NCBI GenBank assembly: GCA_008711295.1
Contig: VUYV01000040.1
Coordinates: 4,310,364-4,374,363, forward strand
DNA length: 64,000 bases
Source of the DNA: Anarhynchus alexandrinus
Taxonomy: Eukaryota; Chordata; Aves; Charadriiformes; Charadriidae
Direction of reading: 5' to 3'
The notes beneath the pieces are model-generated. The model searched no databases. It saw nothing but the letters and a program-made list of their open reading frames with translations, and had not been told where the DNA came from. Below, piece after piece: positions 1 to 12,911 of this stretch. Each line of letters opens with the position of its first letter. The first letter of the stretch is position 1. A program made the translations under genes and the position numbers.

Positions 1-3000
1 GTACAGTTGAGCAGAGAACAGGGAGGAGGAAGATGAGAGAGGATGCTGTGAAAAGCCATGTAGGTCCTGGGGTGAAAAGGTACTTACAAGGGAAGCTGAG
101 CTGCGAGCTCTTTGGGAACCTAATCCTCCTCCCATCGTAAACAAAGGAATTTTTGCTGTTGACTTGGAGAGGACCTTGAATCAGATCCGGGCATAACAGG
201 TTGCTGCGTCTGCCTTTGGGACTGCTGTATCAATGCAGAAAAGGAAGAAGCTGTGTTCTCTGTTGGGAGTTCATGCTGGGAAAAAACCCATAATTTGGCA
301 GCCACACTCAAAATTGCTTCCCTGTTCATGACAGTAGTATCCGGATGTATAGCACAGGATGTCACGTGCTTTTGTTGTGTCTTAAACAAATGTAATCCTC
401 TCACTTGCTTTGGCACTAAATGACTCAGTAACTCATGAAAGCATCTATTTGGGGTTATCTGCAGCCTCGATGTTAGAGCATTAACCTGGTAGAAGGGGGT
501 TGGTTTTTTTCTGTGCTAGTCCATATTAAATAAATCAAAATTTCAGCAACCAAAGTACGTGTAGAGATTAAAATAGACTTGAAAAGTTGTGAACTGATGT
601 GCTAAAACCAGAATATTAATTGGCAAATGAGTGTCAAATATAGCATTGCACGTTCAAAAATAGTTATTTTTGGGTACTGGTGGTTATTTTAAGGTAATTG
701 GCTTGTTGAAAGCATAAGACCAATAATGACAGGGGACTCAAAAAGGTACAGATGTAAAACTGAGATGCTAATTTACGAGATTTTGTGGTCTAAATACATC
801 TATAAAACTAGATTCTTATTATTTCATTCTGGAAATAAAGCTGCCTTTTTTTTTTTTTTTTTTTTCCCAGAGACTCAGTCAAAGTTTGTGGATTCAGTAG
901 AGGTCAAGTAGCATTTCTGGAGGTACTACAGCACTGCCCCAGCAATTCTGGATAGGAAATACAGTCCGAGGTCATATTTCTACAGAAATAGAAGGAAAAT
1001 AAGGACAAAGCCAGAAGAAATTACTGGCTTTCTTATAACTTCAGAGATGCAGATTTTGGTTTAAAAGTTTGCTCTGGTTATGTTTTAGACATTGTGCTCA
1101 CTTCCCTCAAGAGTTAAGTGGCAAAGACGTAATTATGATGTTATGGCCTGAAAATCCTAGTATTAAATCCACAAAGTGATGCATCCAATGCAAAAAACCA
1201 ACCCCATAGCTGTGTTTATGCAGTGACTGTATAACATACACTGCATAAACGGTCGACGGAGGAGAGGTCAGAACCGAGGTCTGATGCTTTCTGGAGAAGT
1301 ATCTGTTGGCACATGGAGTCATGATTTTGCGGAAGCCCTTTGAATGCTATTTTTGTTTTTATTTATTTTTGGTTTTTTGCAAAGTGGTGCACCTTCAGCA
1401 GGATGAGCATGACATTGTTTCTTGGCTGAACAGCTTCTAGGGAAGTTATTGTCTTCAAAAGAGATGTATGGGTTTGGGCTCCCTCCAGCTGAAGAATGGA
1501 GTGCAATCATAGATTTCTTGCATCATGGGCCAACACTTTAAACTGTGACCTACTTGGACCAGGAACCCTTTTGTACGTTCCTCAATACAAGTGATTGGGA
1601 TGGCTCTGTGTGAAAATCTCTTTCATGGTGGTATGGTGTAGGTTTTGCACACGCTTAGGTTGACAGCACCTGCCAGATCAGACACTTCTGGGGTATTGTG
1701 AGAATTCCAAGCATGTTTCGATGTGAGGGAGCATCTGGACTGCTCACTGCTGCCGAAGTGGGGCCCAATCTGGACGCTTCTAGTAACAGCTTTAGCCCCC
1801 CATACAGTGCTTTACTATTTGGAAACTGAGGAGCCTGAAGAACCAGGTAGTGTTTTTTTGTAGTCATGTTTTGGAGCTTAAATACTTCATAGGAATTGTT
1901 TTGTCCCAAACCATAGAAATCAGCTTCTTACTCCATCAGCTTAAATGTCTATGGAGGGTATTTGTCACCTGTCAGGTGACAGGTTTGGTTTTGGTTTTCT
2001 TGAAAAAAGAGCTTTCACTTTTTGGGTAATTTTCACCTAAAGGCGCAGTTTCTGTTGAGAAGGGTTTGCTTCTGTATGTCCTTCTCCATACAGGGCAGAA
2101 GGCAGGATCTTACTAAAACTTATGTTGAAGAATATGTTTTAATGAACGTAGATTTTAGAGATGTATGGTACTTAGGGTAAGAGGATGTAAAATCTGTAGG
2201 GATGTGCTTCTTATTTATCTTCAGTGCTGACTGATGGGGTGAAATGCAAGCAGGCACTGTACTTTCAAAACTGCAAAACAGTAACTGCATCAGTTGGGGT
2301 ATTTATGGGTATGTTAAGGTACACTTTCAACAACTGTAGAAGTCTATTCCTTTACCTCTTGTGCTCCTGGTATTCTAGAAAGAAAAATAAACAAATAAAA
2401 CTTTTGGAATATAACCTCTTTGCCTTCCAGCATGATTCCCTAGTTTGCCATGAAACTGCTGATTTTGCTTGTCCCAGTTAATTGCTCTTGTTCTGTGGTG
2501 AGAAATCAGACATCATCAGGATGGGCACAGTGCAGATCCGTACAGTGGACTTCCATCCTTCTGTACTATTTCTTTTTTCTCACCCTTGGGGGGGGGTTGG
2601 TTTTTTTTTTGGTAACATATTTGTCCAGGCTATTACTCACCTATAGGTTTAAGTCTTGTATAAGATTCAGGTCCTCTAGGTTATGTTTTCTGTGGTGTCA
2701 CTACATGGAAAATTATTACAAGGATGTCTTGAAGTTATGTTCATGGCTGAGAGTCAGTGTTTTTACTCAAGCTTTTCATATTTAGGAAGCATATGTACAT
2801 GAGGTTTGTCTTAAAGTGTGTTCCAGGCTTGGACTGTTTGCAGTATGGTTATATGAACTTTGCGCTTGCCTTTGGGCATTTTTTTTGAAAAGGTATTAAT
2901 TTTCCTTCTTTCCTGTATGTCCCCATATTTGTTAGTTGTTCACTTATCTTCCAGACCTATGATGAAGTGCAGTATCACATCTGTTGCTATTTTCCTTCCC

Positions 3001-3719
3001 CTTAGAGAGATATATGCGTGTAAGGTATGTAGCCTGTATACTGTTGCTACTATATAGTTCCTATGAAGAAAATCTGGCTTTTATTATGATTATTTTTGAC
3101 ATTTATCCGTATCTTTGATCTTTACTAAATGGGATTGTGATTCTTGTTAAATACCATGGCTGTTTACTGATGTAATGTTTCCAGATATGTCTGTATAGGA
3201 CAACTAGAATTCCTGGAAGGAGCGTCCTCAGTGATGTACCTGGATATTAAGCTCTGTTTTGTTAAATATGAGCTTTTTCTGTATGTTTCTTTATTAAAGT
3301 CATCTGTGTATTCAAAATTCAATTCTTTATTCAACCCCCTTTTTATTGGTACACCCACAAAAAGAAAAGGTCTATATTAAACACTGAATTCTTCCAATAG
3401 GTCCCGATGTACCTGTTTTTCATGCCTGGATTTCCCAGTGCTCAGTAACTGGAACCAGTAACTTTCCCAGGTTGTCACTTGAGAAAGAAAACCTCAGCAC
3501 GTCAGTGTAATCAGAAGTGTGATTATGTGAATCATGAGCATTACAGAGACTTAAAAGGTGCTTAGGGATTTGGGGGGAGAATTTTTTTTTTTTGGCCTTT
3601 TTTCACTTTACTTCTGGCATTTTGCCTGCTTGACCCTTAACAGTGTCAGAATTTTGCCCGCTAGGAAACCTCTCTATTTCGCTAGTGACAGATTGTTTTT
3701 ATTTTGGAGTATTTATACA

Positions 3720-3960
3720 TGCTGCGCATTCTTTGGGAGCGCAGTATTTATGATTCTCTTTACGGAGCCGCGTTCTGTTCGTGCTTGCCCGCGCGTGCAC
3801 CTTCAGTTAACGGGGCGCTGGGAGCGGAACGGCTGCAGGGGCGGAATGGTTTTCGTAAAGTGGAGAAGTGGAGGTTTTGGCAGCTGCCTTCTGTTCCTGC
3901 CTGCCAGCCCTCCTCTTTAACCCTACGCTAGGCACGAACTCTGCTGTTTCTCCTAACTGT
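3720..3960 (+). promoter_or_regulatory. Small CpG-dense block, possible alternative promoter or first exon
   Basis: Against a surrounding AT-rich sequence, about 85 bases from 3765 to 3850 contain roughly a dozen CpGs, including CCGCG and CCGCGCG runs and GGGGCGG-like GC boxes. A TATTTATA-like element lies just upstream near 3709. This fits a short CpG island of the kind found at alternative promoters. The frames through it do not match the expected DGKH N-terminus, so a coding first exon is not supported. It could instead be a GC-rich repeat relic. Confidence 0.25.
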
Positions 3961-6900
3961 GCAGTGGGGTTCCTTCCTCCCCCTATCCCGTGCAAAATGA
4001 ATTTGTAAATGCGTAGAAGCAAACGCTTTCAGGTCCTCTGTTGAAAAGCTTGGGATTAAGCTTTACACATTATTAATACTTCTGTTAAAATGCCGGCTGT
4101 CCATCAGCAGCAGGTGTTTTCACAGGAATGAAAATATCCTGTTTCTAATAGAGCCTTTGCCAATTGGTTGTGAATGGACCGGTAGTTTCTTGGGGGTGTT
4201 TGCTCTTCTTGAGTAACTGAGTTCAAAGCTACATCTCATTTCTGACTGATCTGTCGAGGGAATGTATGCGAGAAAGATGGACGTCATTCCCCTCATAGAA
4301 GTGTGGCATGGAGAGTGTAAGTGGGTATTTTATGGTTACGAAGCAAATATAGTGTGACCCGTGTACTTAACTTATCGATGTCTTTTTTTTTAATTATTTT
4401 TATTTTTTGAGAAAGAAATTGCTCCACTTAAAGCTTGAGATTAACTAAATCCTCCCACAATGGGTCACATTTTAGCCTTGGCCTCTGTTTCCTGTGACCG
4501 TGATGCTTAGAGATGTAAGGTTGGGTTATTCCATCATCTTGACATAGCCCTGTGCTGCTGGCTACTATCCAGAAACGTTAAAGAAATATTTTTTCCCCTA
4601 AAAATAACAGCTTTTGAGTTTTTTAATTTTTTTTTCCATGTAGAGATGTGACAATACAATCTGGTCAAGGCCAGATTGCATCAGTCTGGTGAATAAATTA
4701 GGTTTGTTATATCACTGCTTAGCTCCATTTCTCTTGTGCTGCGAGCTAATATTCTTTGTTGTATTCCTCAGAGTTTAATTTACTGAACGCTCTTGAAAAA
4801 ACTCCCTATGATTCAGTGTTTCATGCCATGAAAAATTCTAAATTTTACTTCTAATTGCAATTTTTATTCCGTTAAACATTGTAGCAGCTATTGAATGTGT
4901 TGACTGTCCATTTAGAAATGTTCTGAGGTGCCCTTTAAACTGCCTCTGTTCTCTCTACAAAAGTTCACCTCCCACCACCGAACGGAGTAGATTATGGAGT
5001 GTTGCCAGTGAGAAATCTTAAGGGAAAAACACTGTGTTCAGAAAACGCTGCTGTATTCGGAATCCTAGGACTTGTTCTAAAAATAAACTTAATTGAAAAG
5101 ATTTGTTTTCTTTTCTAATGTGGTTTACATCACTGTTTTATTAATATTTAAATAACAGAATGTCGTAACCCGGAGTACAGAAATACTTCTGTACAGAGCT
5201 CCCACCAGAATCTTGGAAACCTTACATGAAGCATTATGATGTTTATTTTGCCACTGGCAATTTTCTTGGTTTAATGTTGCAGTACAAAGGAAGATGAAAC
5301 TCTGGGATTCCTCCAGAATGAAAACCAGATGATTAATGGGTTAAAAAGGAAAGTAATTAATTTTTCCAAGTCATTATGCATACTTGGGAATAAGGCTTTA
5401 TTTGCCAACGTTATTACTTGTGCGAATCTCTTTAGAAACTTCTTGGAAATTCATGCATTTTTCCCCCAAGCCACCAAAAATCTGATGCTTGAACACAGAG
5501 TATTTTTCTTTGTATCCATAATATTGCAAACATAAATGAAAAAATGGGAATGTGATATGTTCTTAGGTATATCTGCAAAAGGGAAAGTCAGATGTAAAGA
5601 ACCTGGCCCTACATAGCCTCTACTGTTTTTTCTGCTACCAAAAGCTGTGCATTTCAGTTGAGTAGGAATTGAAAAAATATACTTCTTTTTGTGTTAACTT
5701 TTCTGCAACAAACAGCGAATTCTAAGCAAAGCCCTCTCAATTTAGACACAGGTAGCAAGAGGCAGTTTTAGAGTTTCCCATTGCCACGTGAGAAGGTGGA
5801 GGGCTGCCGACTGCTTGTCTGATTTGACTACTGAAAGCTGTTATCAATGTGATACAGCCAAGGTTTCCTTGCAGGTGTTTTTCCTGGGAACATGGGATGG
5901 AAATAAGAAATTTGCATTGCAAAAATTCAGTAAAATGGCTTCTGCTTGATGGAAGAAATGGTTTTGCCTGGCTTTCGGTTCTAACCCCTGTTTTTCAAGG
6001 AGGGCTTTTAGTCTTCAGAAGCCTCTTTTCCTCCGAGACGTGGGTCAGAAACCGGCATGTTAGTCAGCGGTGGCCACCAACAGCGTCCCTGCCTTGGTGT
6101 ACTTCCTTGCAGAGGTGTTAGGGAGGGGATGGGGGCAACTAAGAAATATTTTTCTCTATGAACATAAATGCTTTCTCGTGATCAAAGAAGGGTGCTTGAG
6201 TAAGCCGGGTCTTGATGGCAAAGTGGGCAGCCAAGTCTCATGCTGGCTGATGAGCAGGCTCATGATTTGCTAAATCTTAGCTCACCGACTGAGCAATTGA
6301 TCCAGATCTTAAAATAAAACTGCCTCCTGCCTCAGTTTCTTGAAAAATGCCACTAAGTGACAGAAGAAACATGTTTTTCACATCCTTCCCTCTTTGGCCC
6401 TGGGCTGTGCTTTGAGAAGAATATGTTCAACTGCCTTCAGCCTTTCCAAAGGCTTCACCAGCCATTTGTCAGGTAGTTGGAGAGAAACTAAAATGGGCTA
6501 TTGTATTGTAAAATATAAAAATGGATACTCTACTTATCTATCAGGATTGCAGAGTCAATATTTGTTATTTTTTTTGTCACTCAGTGTGGTTAGAAATTAA
6601 TATGCATAATTATCTTAACCAGTTATTTTCTTCTTATATTTAAAGGATGTGAGCCTTTAAGAAACCCTTTCCTCTCTGCAGTTCTGTTTTAATACAAAGA
6701 CTATTGAACCAAACCTTACACCCTGACAAGAAGCTGAATATAGATGAGGCAAATCTTGATAAATTGTATTTTTAATTTGCAATTATTTCACTATATTAAA
6801 CACAAATTGCCTAGCTTCCTATCTGTTCCCAAGTAATTATCGTACTATATTGTCTTTCAGTAATTTGAACTGAAATAATTGGATTGATGCAAAACTACAA

Positions 6901-8206
6901 TGACTGGCTTGTAAATGAAAATCAATTTTTCCAAAGGAAAACATTATTTTCAGTAACTTCACAGTTGCAGTTTCAACTGAAAGCTTGTGGCAAGCTGGCA
7001 TCACTTCCAGTGGCTACCTTGGATATAATAATGTGTATTTATTGAGTGTATTGATTTATTTTTCCTTTTTTCCCTGCTGTATTGTCCTCCCATAACCTGG
7101 TAGGATTATTATAAATGTGGTCATGATAAAAATAGGGGCTCGATAAATGTGGATGCAATGAACCTAAGGTCAGTTTAACATCATCAGGAACTTGCTTATG
7201 AACAGGTTTATGACATAGGTTTTATCTTGCAAAGCTTGTGTGGGAGTACAGACCAATTTGGGGACCAGCCAGGGATTTCTATTTGTCTTTGAATACTAAA
7301 GTAACAGTAAAGCAGTGAGAAGTGGTGCTTTATAGTCACTCTTCAAACAATTACTTTGTATGTGTGTATAAAACTTTCAGTTTTGTTATTATTTGATAAT
7401 TCGGTGTATAAACTTGAGGATTTTCTTTAAATCATTTTTAGCATTGTGAGAAAATAAGAGTAGACTAGAAATGATGGCAAAAGTGAAAGGCCAAAGGAAA
7501 TCATGTTCATTATTCTTTTTAAAGTAAATCATTACTTAAATGTGATAAAAATGAACTATTTGGAGACTGTATATTTGCTTGAGCTCCAGCCATCCATCGT
7601 TAACTGTTCTATTTGAACTGATGTTGAATGTGGTTGTAGAGGTGAAAATTTTAATGGACTTTTTTCCCCCCATAAACTTTCAGCTGTAATTCTGCTGTTG
7701 ATAATGGAAGATGTACCACCCTATTATATTTTAAAGACATTTTAAGGGAGTTTTAAGATATCGAATTATCTAACATGGCAATGTAACGTACCAGCAGGTG
7801 GAGACAGAAAGTAAACCAGACTGTGGTGAAGCCAAGTTTCTTGTATTGGCGTCACCTCCACTGAAAAAAAAAGTAATTCATTTGTCGGCTGTCCAGTGTC
7901 TCAGATAAGCTGCTATTTTTAGCAAAATATAGCAAAATTTAGCTGTTTGCCAGATATCTTGTCTCTTGCCATGGTAAGATCACTTAGCTAGAATCAATTA
8001 GATGATGGTCTTTTTCTTTTCATGCTTCCCCTCGTAGGCTGTTGTAGAAAAGTCCCTGTCCTCTCCTGTTCATATGCCTTTTTGCAAGAGGGATCAATGT
8101 GTGTGATGTAATGAGGGATGTTCTGGCGCTGATTTTTCCCTTCGTCCCTTCCCTAAAAACATAATTTCCCTGCTTTCTGTAGCAGTAGCATGTACATGGT
8201 GTGCAG

Positions 8207-8283
8207 TTCCTCAAACTTCCCATGAAGTTGTCTACAACTTCCTCAAACATCCAGGAAATTCCTCAAACTTCCCATGAAGTTGT
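8207..8283. repeat. Local direct repeat (25-bp unit, two copies offset by 52 bp)
   Basis: An identical 25-base segment containing cctcaaacttcccatgaag starts at 8207 and again at 8259. A partial third copy of its first half (cttcctcaaaca) lies between them at about 8239. This looks like a recent local tandem duplication in non-coding DNA. Confidence 0.85.
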
Positions 8284-11200
8284 TTACAGATGGCGATTTT
8301 TGTCCCAGTTTCCACTTATTCTTTTCTGTTGGGTGGTTGAACTTGCTGATCCCAGACAAAGGCAGATGCCACAAAGAGAAGATATTCTTTTGGTGTGACA
8401 GAAAAAATCTGGTCTCCCAATGTCGCGTACAGAGGAGGAGATGGAGATGTGGTCTCTCTGTATGCAGATACACTCGCAGCATAGAAGATTTTTGAAAACA
8501 TTATGTGTATCACTGATGCTCACGAGCTCACACTCACGTAACCATATGAAAACCTCTTCTTCCATATTTCAGCGACACTGGAAACTATTATCTGTGTTCA
8601 CCTCACGTATACGTAAGAATTTTACTTAAGCCTTTTAGTCTGGACGTAAATGTTCAAAATGACTGTATTTCCTTAGGGAACTATTATAACATTAATTTTT
8701 AAATGGTCTTCTGATGAAGGATATTGTTAAGTTGAAGTAAAACCAATGAAATGCAATTTCTGAAGATTTATTGAAGTAATACTTTGGCATAAAGCATGTG
8801 ATTAATACAACTGTGGGGTGAAAGTTTCATTTGAAGTGGTGACAGAAATGCACACCTAGCATCCAGCCTTTTCCATTTTTAACATTTTTACTGAATTCTA
8901 ATATTCGCTATTTCACAGCTTGAAAGGAGCAATTAATCGAGGTAAAACACTTCTGTGAATTTGACTGAAAAATAGGAAGAAATGTCAGAGCCTTTGGAAT
9001 TTTCAGTCTGCTTTTATGCTCATTTTCCAAATCACTTTTTCCTGCTGCTTCTAAATTTGGGGACAGTTATTTGTTTTTAATTTAAAATGGCCTGATGGGT
9101 TGAAATTAGCCAAGTTACACAGAATTGCTGTTGGTTTCCCGGTTGCATAAGCCTACCAGGAAGGTTGTGAGAGGTCATGCTGCCGGGGAGAGCGTGGCTG
9201 CAGTTTGGGTGTGCTCTGGCTGAACTAATCAGAAAAAAAATGTTTGTAAAACAGGGAGTGGTTCTGTGTTAGTTTTTGCATGAGGAGAGGAACGACTTGC
9301 ATCTATTTTTCTCTGTTTTCTAAGGCAACGGGAGAGGGCTCAGTCAATGTGGTTACTGAATGTCTTTTGCATTGCAATATGACCTTAATTTATAGGCACC
9401 TATAATATCTGTCTTTAGGTTCATGAAGTGACATAGGCACATAGATTTATAACATTTGAAGAAACAGTGTTAGACCTGCTGTTCCACATTATTGTTACGA
9501 GTAATGTAGCAATTTGGGAAACTGATGTTACTTGAAATGTAGTTCTTCCTTATTCCTGTCTTGTTTGCAGAAAAATACTTTCGGCAAAGTTCATAAGAAG
9601 TCCTCTGCAAGAAGGGATGTACTTGGAGTTGTCCTCTGCCCTTCCATTGCAATCAGCATTCCTTTTACTTGCAGAGAAGGGAAGATGGATAACCTGAGAA
9701 TATATTCTTTCAGCAGCGAAAGGTAGATCTAGCTCTACTCTGCATCAAGCAGAGCTGGAGGAAGCGATTTAGCAAAGAAGCTGTTGCACCCCTAATTTTG
9801 TTGTGTAGATGGAGATACAAAGTTCTGATGGCAGCAAATAGAATATACTGATTTGTATATTCCACATGACACTTATATCAGTGGAAAAAAAAGCTTGTTC
9901 TCTGCATGCTTGAAGGCTTTTATTAACTGGCCTTACCTAGTGCTGGGATCTACTTTATTGGAGTATCTGAGAAACAAGAGCAGAAAAATGGTGCAAAAAC
10001 TGTTTCTTCAGATGTGCCAGAATATGGAGATTTTGCACAAGTTAAATATTAAATTGCACGGTGATGACTGTATTACACCTCTACATCCTCCTGAAATTAC
10101 TATGTTTCAGTTAACAATCCCCCCCCCCGAACTTCTCATACTGTTTTCTGATTTTTTTTGACTTGTGAAACTGATGTTCCAATTAGACTTTGTGAAACAG
10201 GCCAGTCTTGTGGTATGAGCAGTCCCATTTTTAGAACATTTGATCATAAATATTTTGACCCAGCAATGGATAATGCACACGTTTTGGTAAACTGTGGATC
10301 TTGGCATTCTTTTGTAAATATCTGGTAGTGTTCTGTGTTAGAAAACCATAGAAGGAGAAGGTATAAGGATAATACTTCTGCTTCTGGAGGTCATGACTGT
10401 AAAGCTGGGTCTTCTAGTAAGCAAAAAGTCATGCTTTCTCTATAAATTACGACCATTTGGTTTCTATCCATTGCAGGATGCATTGAAAATAACCTGGCAT
10501 GCTGTAAAACACATGGAGATCAAACTGTGTACAAAGGCTAAATAATGACTTCCTTGCCTTCTCTGATGGCCAAGGCGTTGTCCGCACTTTGTATCATGGG
10601 AAGCCCGGGTGCTGGAAGATGTTAAAGTCTTTCCAGGGTTACTGAGTGAATCAGTGGGGAGAGTTTTTGAATCTGGAAAGCTTGATACCAGCCTTGGTTT
10701 TCTAAAAGAACCCCAACATATCTTTACTCCAAGATAAATAATTGGAAATACATTTTTTTTTATTTTAGACTTGTTTCAAAATCACACTTTCCTAACCCAT
10801 GAATAATGTAATCACATCAGTACTGGGTTTACTGGTCTAGGGTATTTTGTGCTCTGAGCATCTTTATTTTTTAAAACAGATACGTATTTTCTAAGCAAGA
10901 GGAGTGCTTTTACCACTGTATTAAATAATGTAGTCTAATTGAGAAGTATTTTCTGTCTGTGTGTCAGAAGGCAGCATGGAAGAGAGCAGTCTGGGCTAGC
11001 ATTTTCTGGAGTTCATTATTTCCATGTTCTTACATTAAATACTTTGCATTTCTGAAAGATTTGTGGACAGTTGATATAGAAGTTGTTCTGGAAATGGAAC
11101 GTAAAGGTCTTGAATTTGGATACTACCTCAAACTAATTGAAACCCTTCATTGTGTCCAGCTGTATAATTATGAAGTGAGTGCAGTATGCAGTCTGATAAT

Positions 11201-12783
11201 CTGTTCGACATAGTTTTGATATTAATTTGTCAAATTTGACAGCTTGGAAAACCCTTTTGGACTTGATTCCTCACAGTTAGGCTTAGAGAAGTGCTCTTGG
11301 GGAATTCGTTCAGCCAGTGTTTGTGCATCTGCACAGAGGTTTAGGATATGTGAAACCCAACAGAAACTTGTGTGAGTGTGGGGTTGCAGTGTGATTACTC
11401 TTATTTTTTCATCAGGAATCTAAACAAACTATATCCAAAAAACACCAAAAGCTTTCTAGTATGGTTTGTTAAAATTCTTTCCTAGTACAGCTTATAATTC
11501 TTCAGACAACTGATATAACTTACGCTGGCAAAAATTCAGTTTGCTAATGTATCTGTCTGGCTTTCACAGCATCTGTGAAAGACTGTTGTCATACAGACAC
11601 GTGTGTCATTACAACTCTGCCACTTTCTAATGCAACTCAAATGGAGTGGGTTTGAGATTGGCTGCCTTAAAAACCTTGGTGGAAGCTGTCAGTAGATGTT
11701 TCTTCTGTTTCTTTTCTTTTTTTTTCTGGGCTTTGAATGTTTTCTGCTCTAGTACCCATGAGTTCACAGCCTTTTTCAAAGAGTAACTCATAACACCTCA
11801 TGTGCTCCCGGGTAGCAGCTAATTTGCCAACTCTTGAGCAATTGGTAACAGAAGGTTTCACGTCGGTAGCTTTAGAGGAGTGAAGAGGTAGGAAGAGCAT
11901 CCAGTGGTACCATGACCACTGTTTGCTCTTCTCTATTCCAAATTTTGTGTTCTTTACCTTTCTTTGGTTTTATGTTTGAATTTTCTCCCATACTAGGTTT
12001 GCTTGAAATATTTTAGAATCTATTATATAAATATGAATACATACAATATATTAACTATATTATTATAGTCTTTCAGGTACTCTAGAGGGCCTCACATTCA
12101 CGAGGATGTTCTTTAAACAGTGAACTAACCATTTCATAGCCTCCAGACTGCTTAACACAATCAGGTGTATCATGCATCTGATTTTTACTCCAGAAATATA
12201 ACATACGGCTTAAGAAATCTTTGTGTGATGGCTATCTCCAGGCAGAATTTCACATCTTTCTTACTTCCCATAATGCAACTGATAGTCCCGCAGCCTCGGG
12301 AGGTATAAGGAAATTGCAACAGAACGATAAGAAATTCAACTATTTCCTATAGGCTGCAGTTAATATATTAATAACTAAGGTTTTTTGTCCCTTCCTTTTT
12401 GGTTCATTTGTGAATGAAGAGGTGAAAGAGAATTTGAAATTGGAGCGTGGCTGACAAATTCCGGCATTTGAGGTAATGCCTGAGAAGGCGATCTGAATCC
12501 CTGGCGCCCTTCAGAGTCAAATTTTGGGTTCTTCCTTAACCTGGCTGGGCACGTCCTTTGGGTACCTGCCAACTAAGTGGAACGGCCTTCACCCAGCCCT
12601 GAGACCTACATGGCTTCTGTGGTACAGGAATGGATTCGCTGCCTTTATGACACACTCTTCTTGACTCCCTCAAATCTTTTAATGTTGACAAGGGAAGCTG
12701 CTCTTACTCCTCTCAATGAAGTTTGAAACACGCAGGTTTACAGATTTAGATAAAGTGCAGAAGGGAGGCCCTTGGTGTTTTTG

Positions 12784-12911
12784 CTTTGAGCAACCTGGTC
12801 TCTTTGAGCAACCTGGTCTAGTGGAAGGTGTCCCTGCCCATGGCAGGGGGGTTGGAGCTAGATGACCTTTAAGGTCCCTTTCAACCTAAACATTCTATGA
12901 TTCTGTGATTT
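12784..12911 (+). mobile_element. CR1 LINE 3'-end fragment, sense
   Basis: The sequence carries the hallmark CR1 3' untranslated end: a conserved block around ggagctagatgacctttaag, then ggtccctttcaaccta, and the octamer-like tail attctatgattctgtgatt. Only about 130 bp remain, a typical severe 5' truncation. It starts with a perfect tandem duplication of an 18-bp unit (ctttgagcaacctggtct) at 12784-12801 and 12802-12819, inside the element. Confidence 0.9.

Larger units (their letters stand above)
1..12783. other. Non-coding DNA, probable DGKH first intron or 5' flank
   Basis: No open frame in this stretch resembles a protein family; all are short and lack plausible splice context. A T20 tract at 846-865 followed by cccag mimics a splice acceptor. 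A perfect double E-box palindrome lies at 1964-1980, a small CpG-dense block at 3720-3960, a 52-bp-offset direct repeat at 8207-8283, and a run of ten C at 10119-10128. No dispersed repeat was recognised before the CR1 tail at 12.78 kb. Assignment to a DGKH intron is inference from the missing upstream exon. Confidence 0.5.

Noticed and set aside
846..911. T20 followed by cccag and a short open frame, like a splice acceptor and exon
   Set aside because: The frame ends after a few codons and shows no family similarity or donor site; it is probably a chance poly-T tract.
3558..3931. 120- and 75-codon open frames through the CpG-dense block, with an FRKVEKW string
   Set aside because: They do not match the expected DGKH N-terminus or any family I recognise; GC-rich DNA lengthens open frames by chance.
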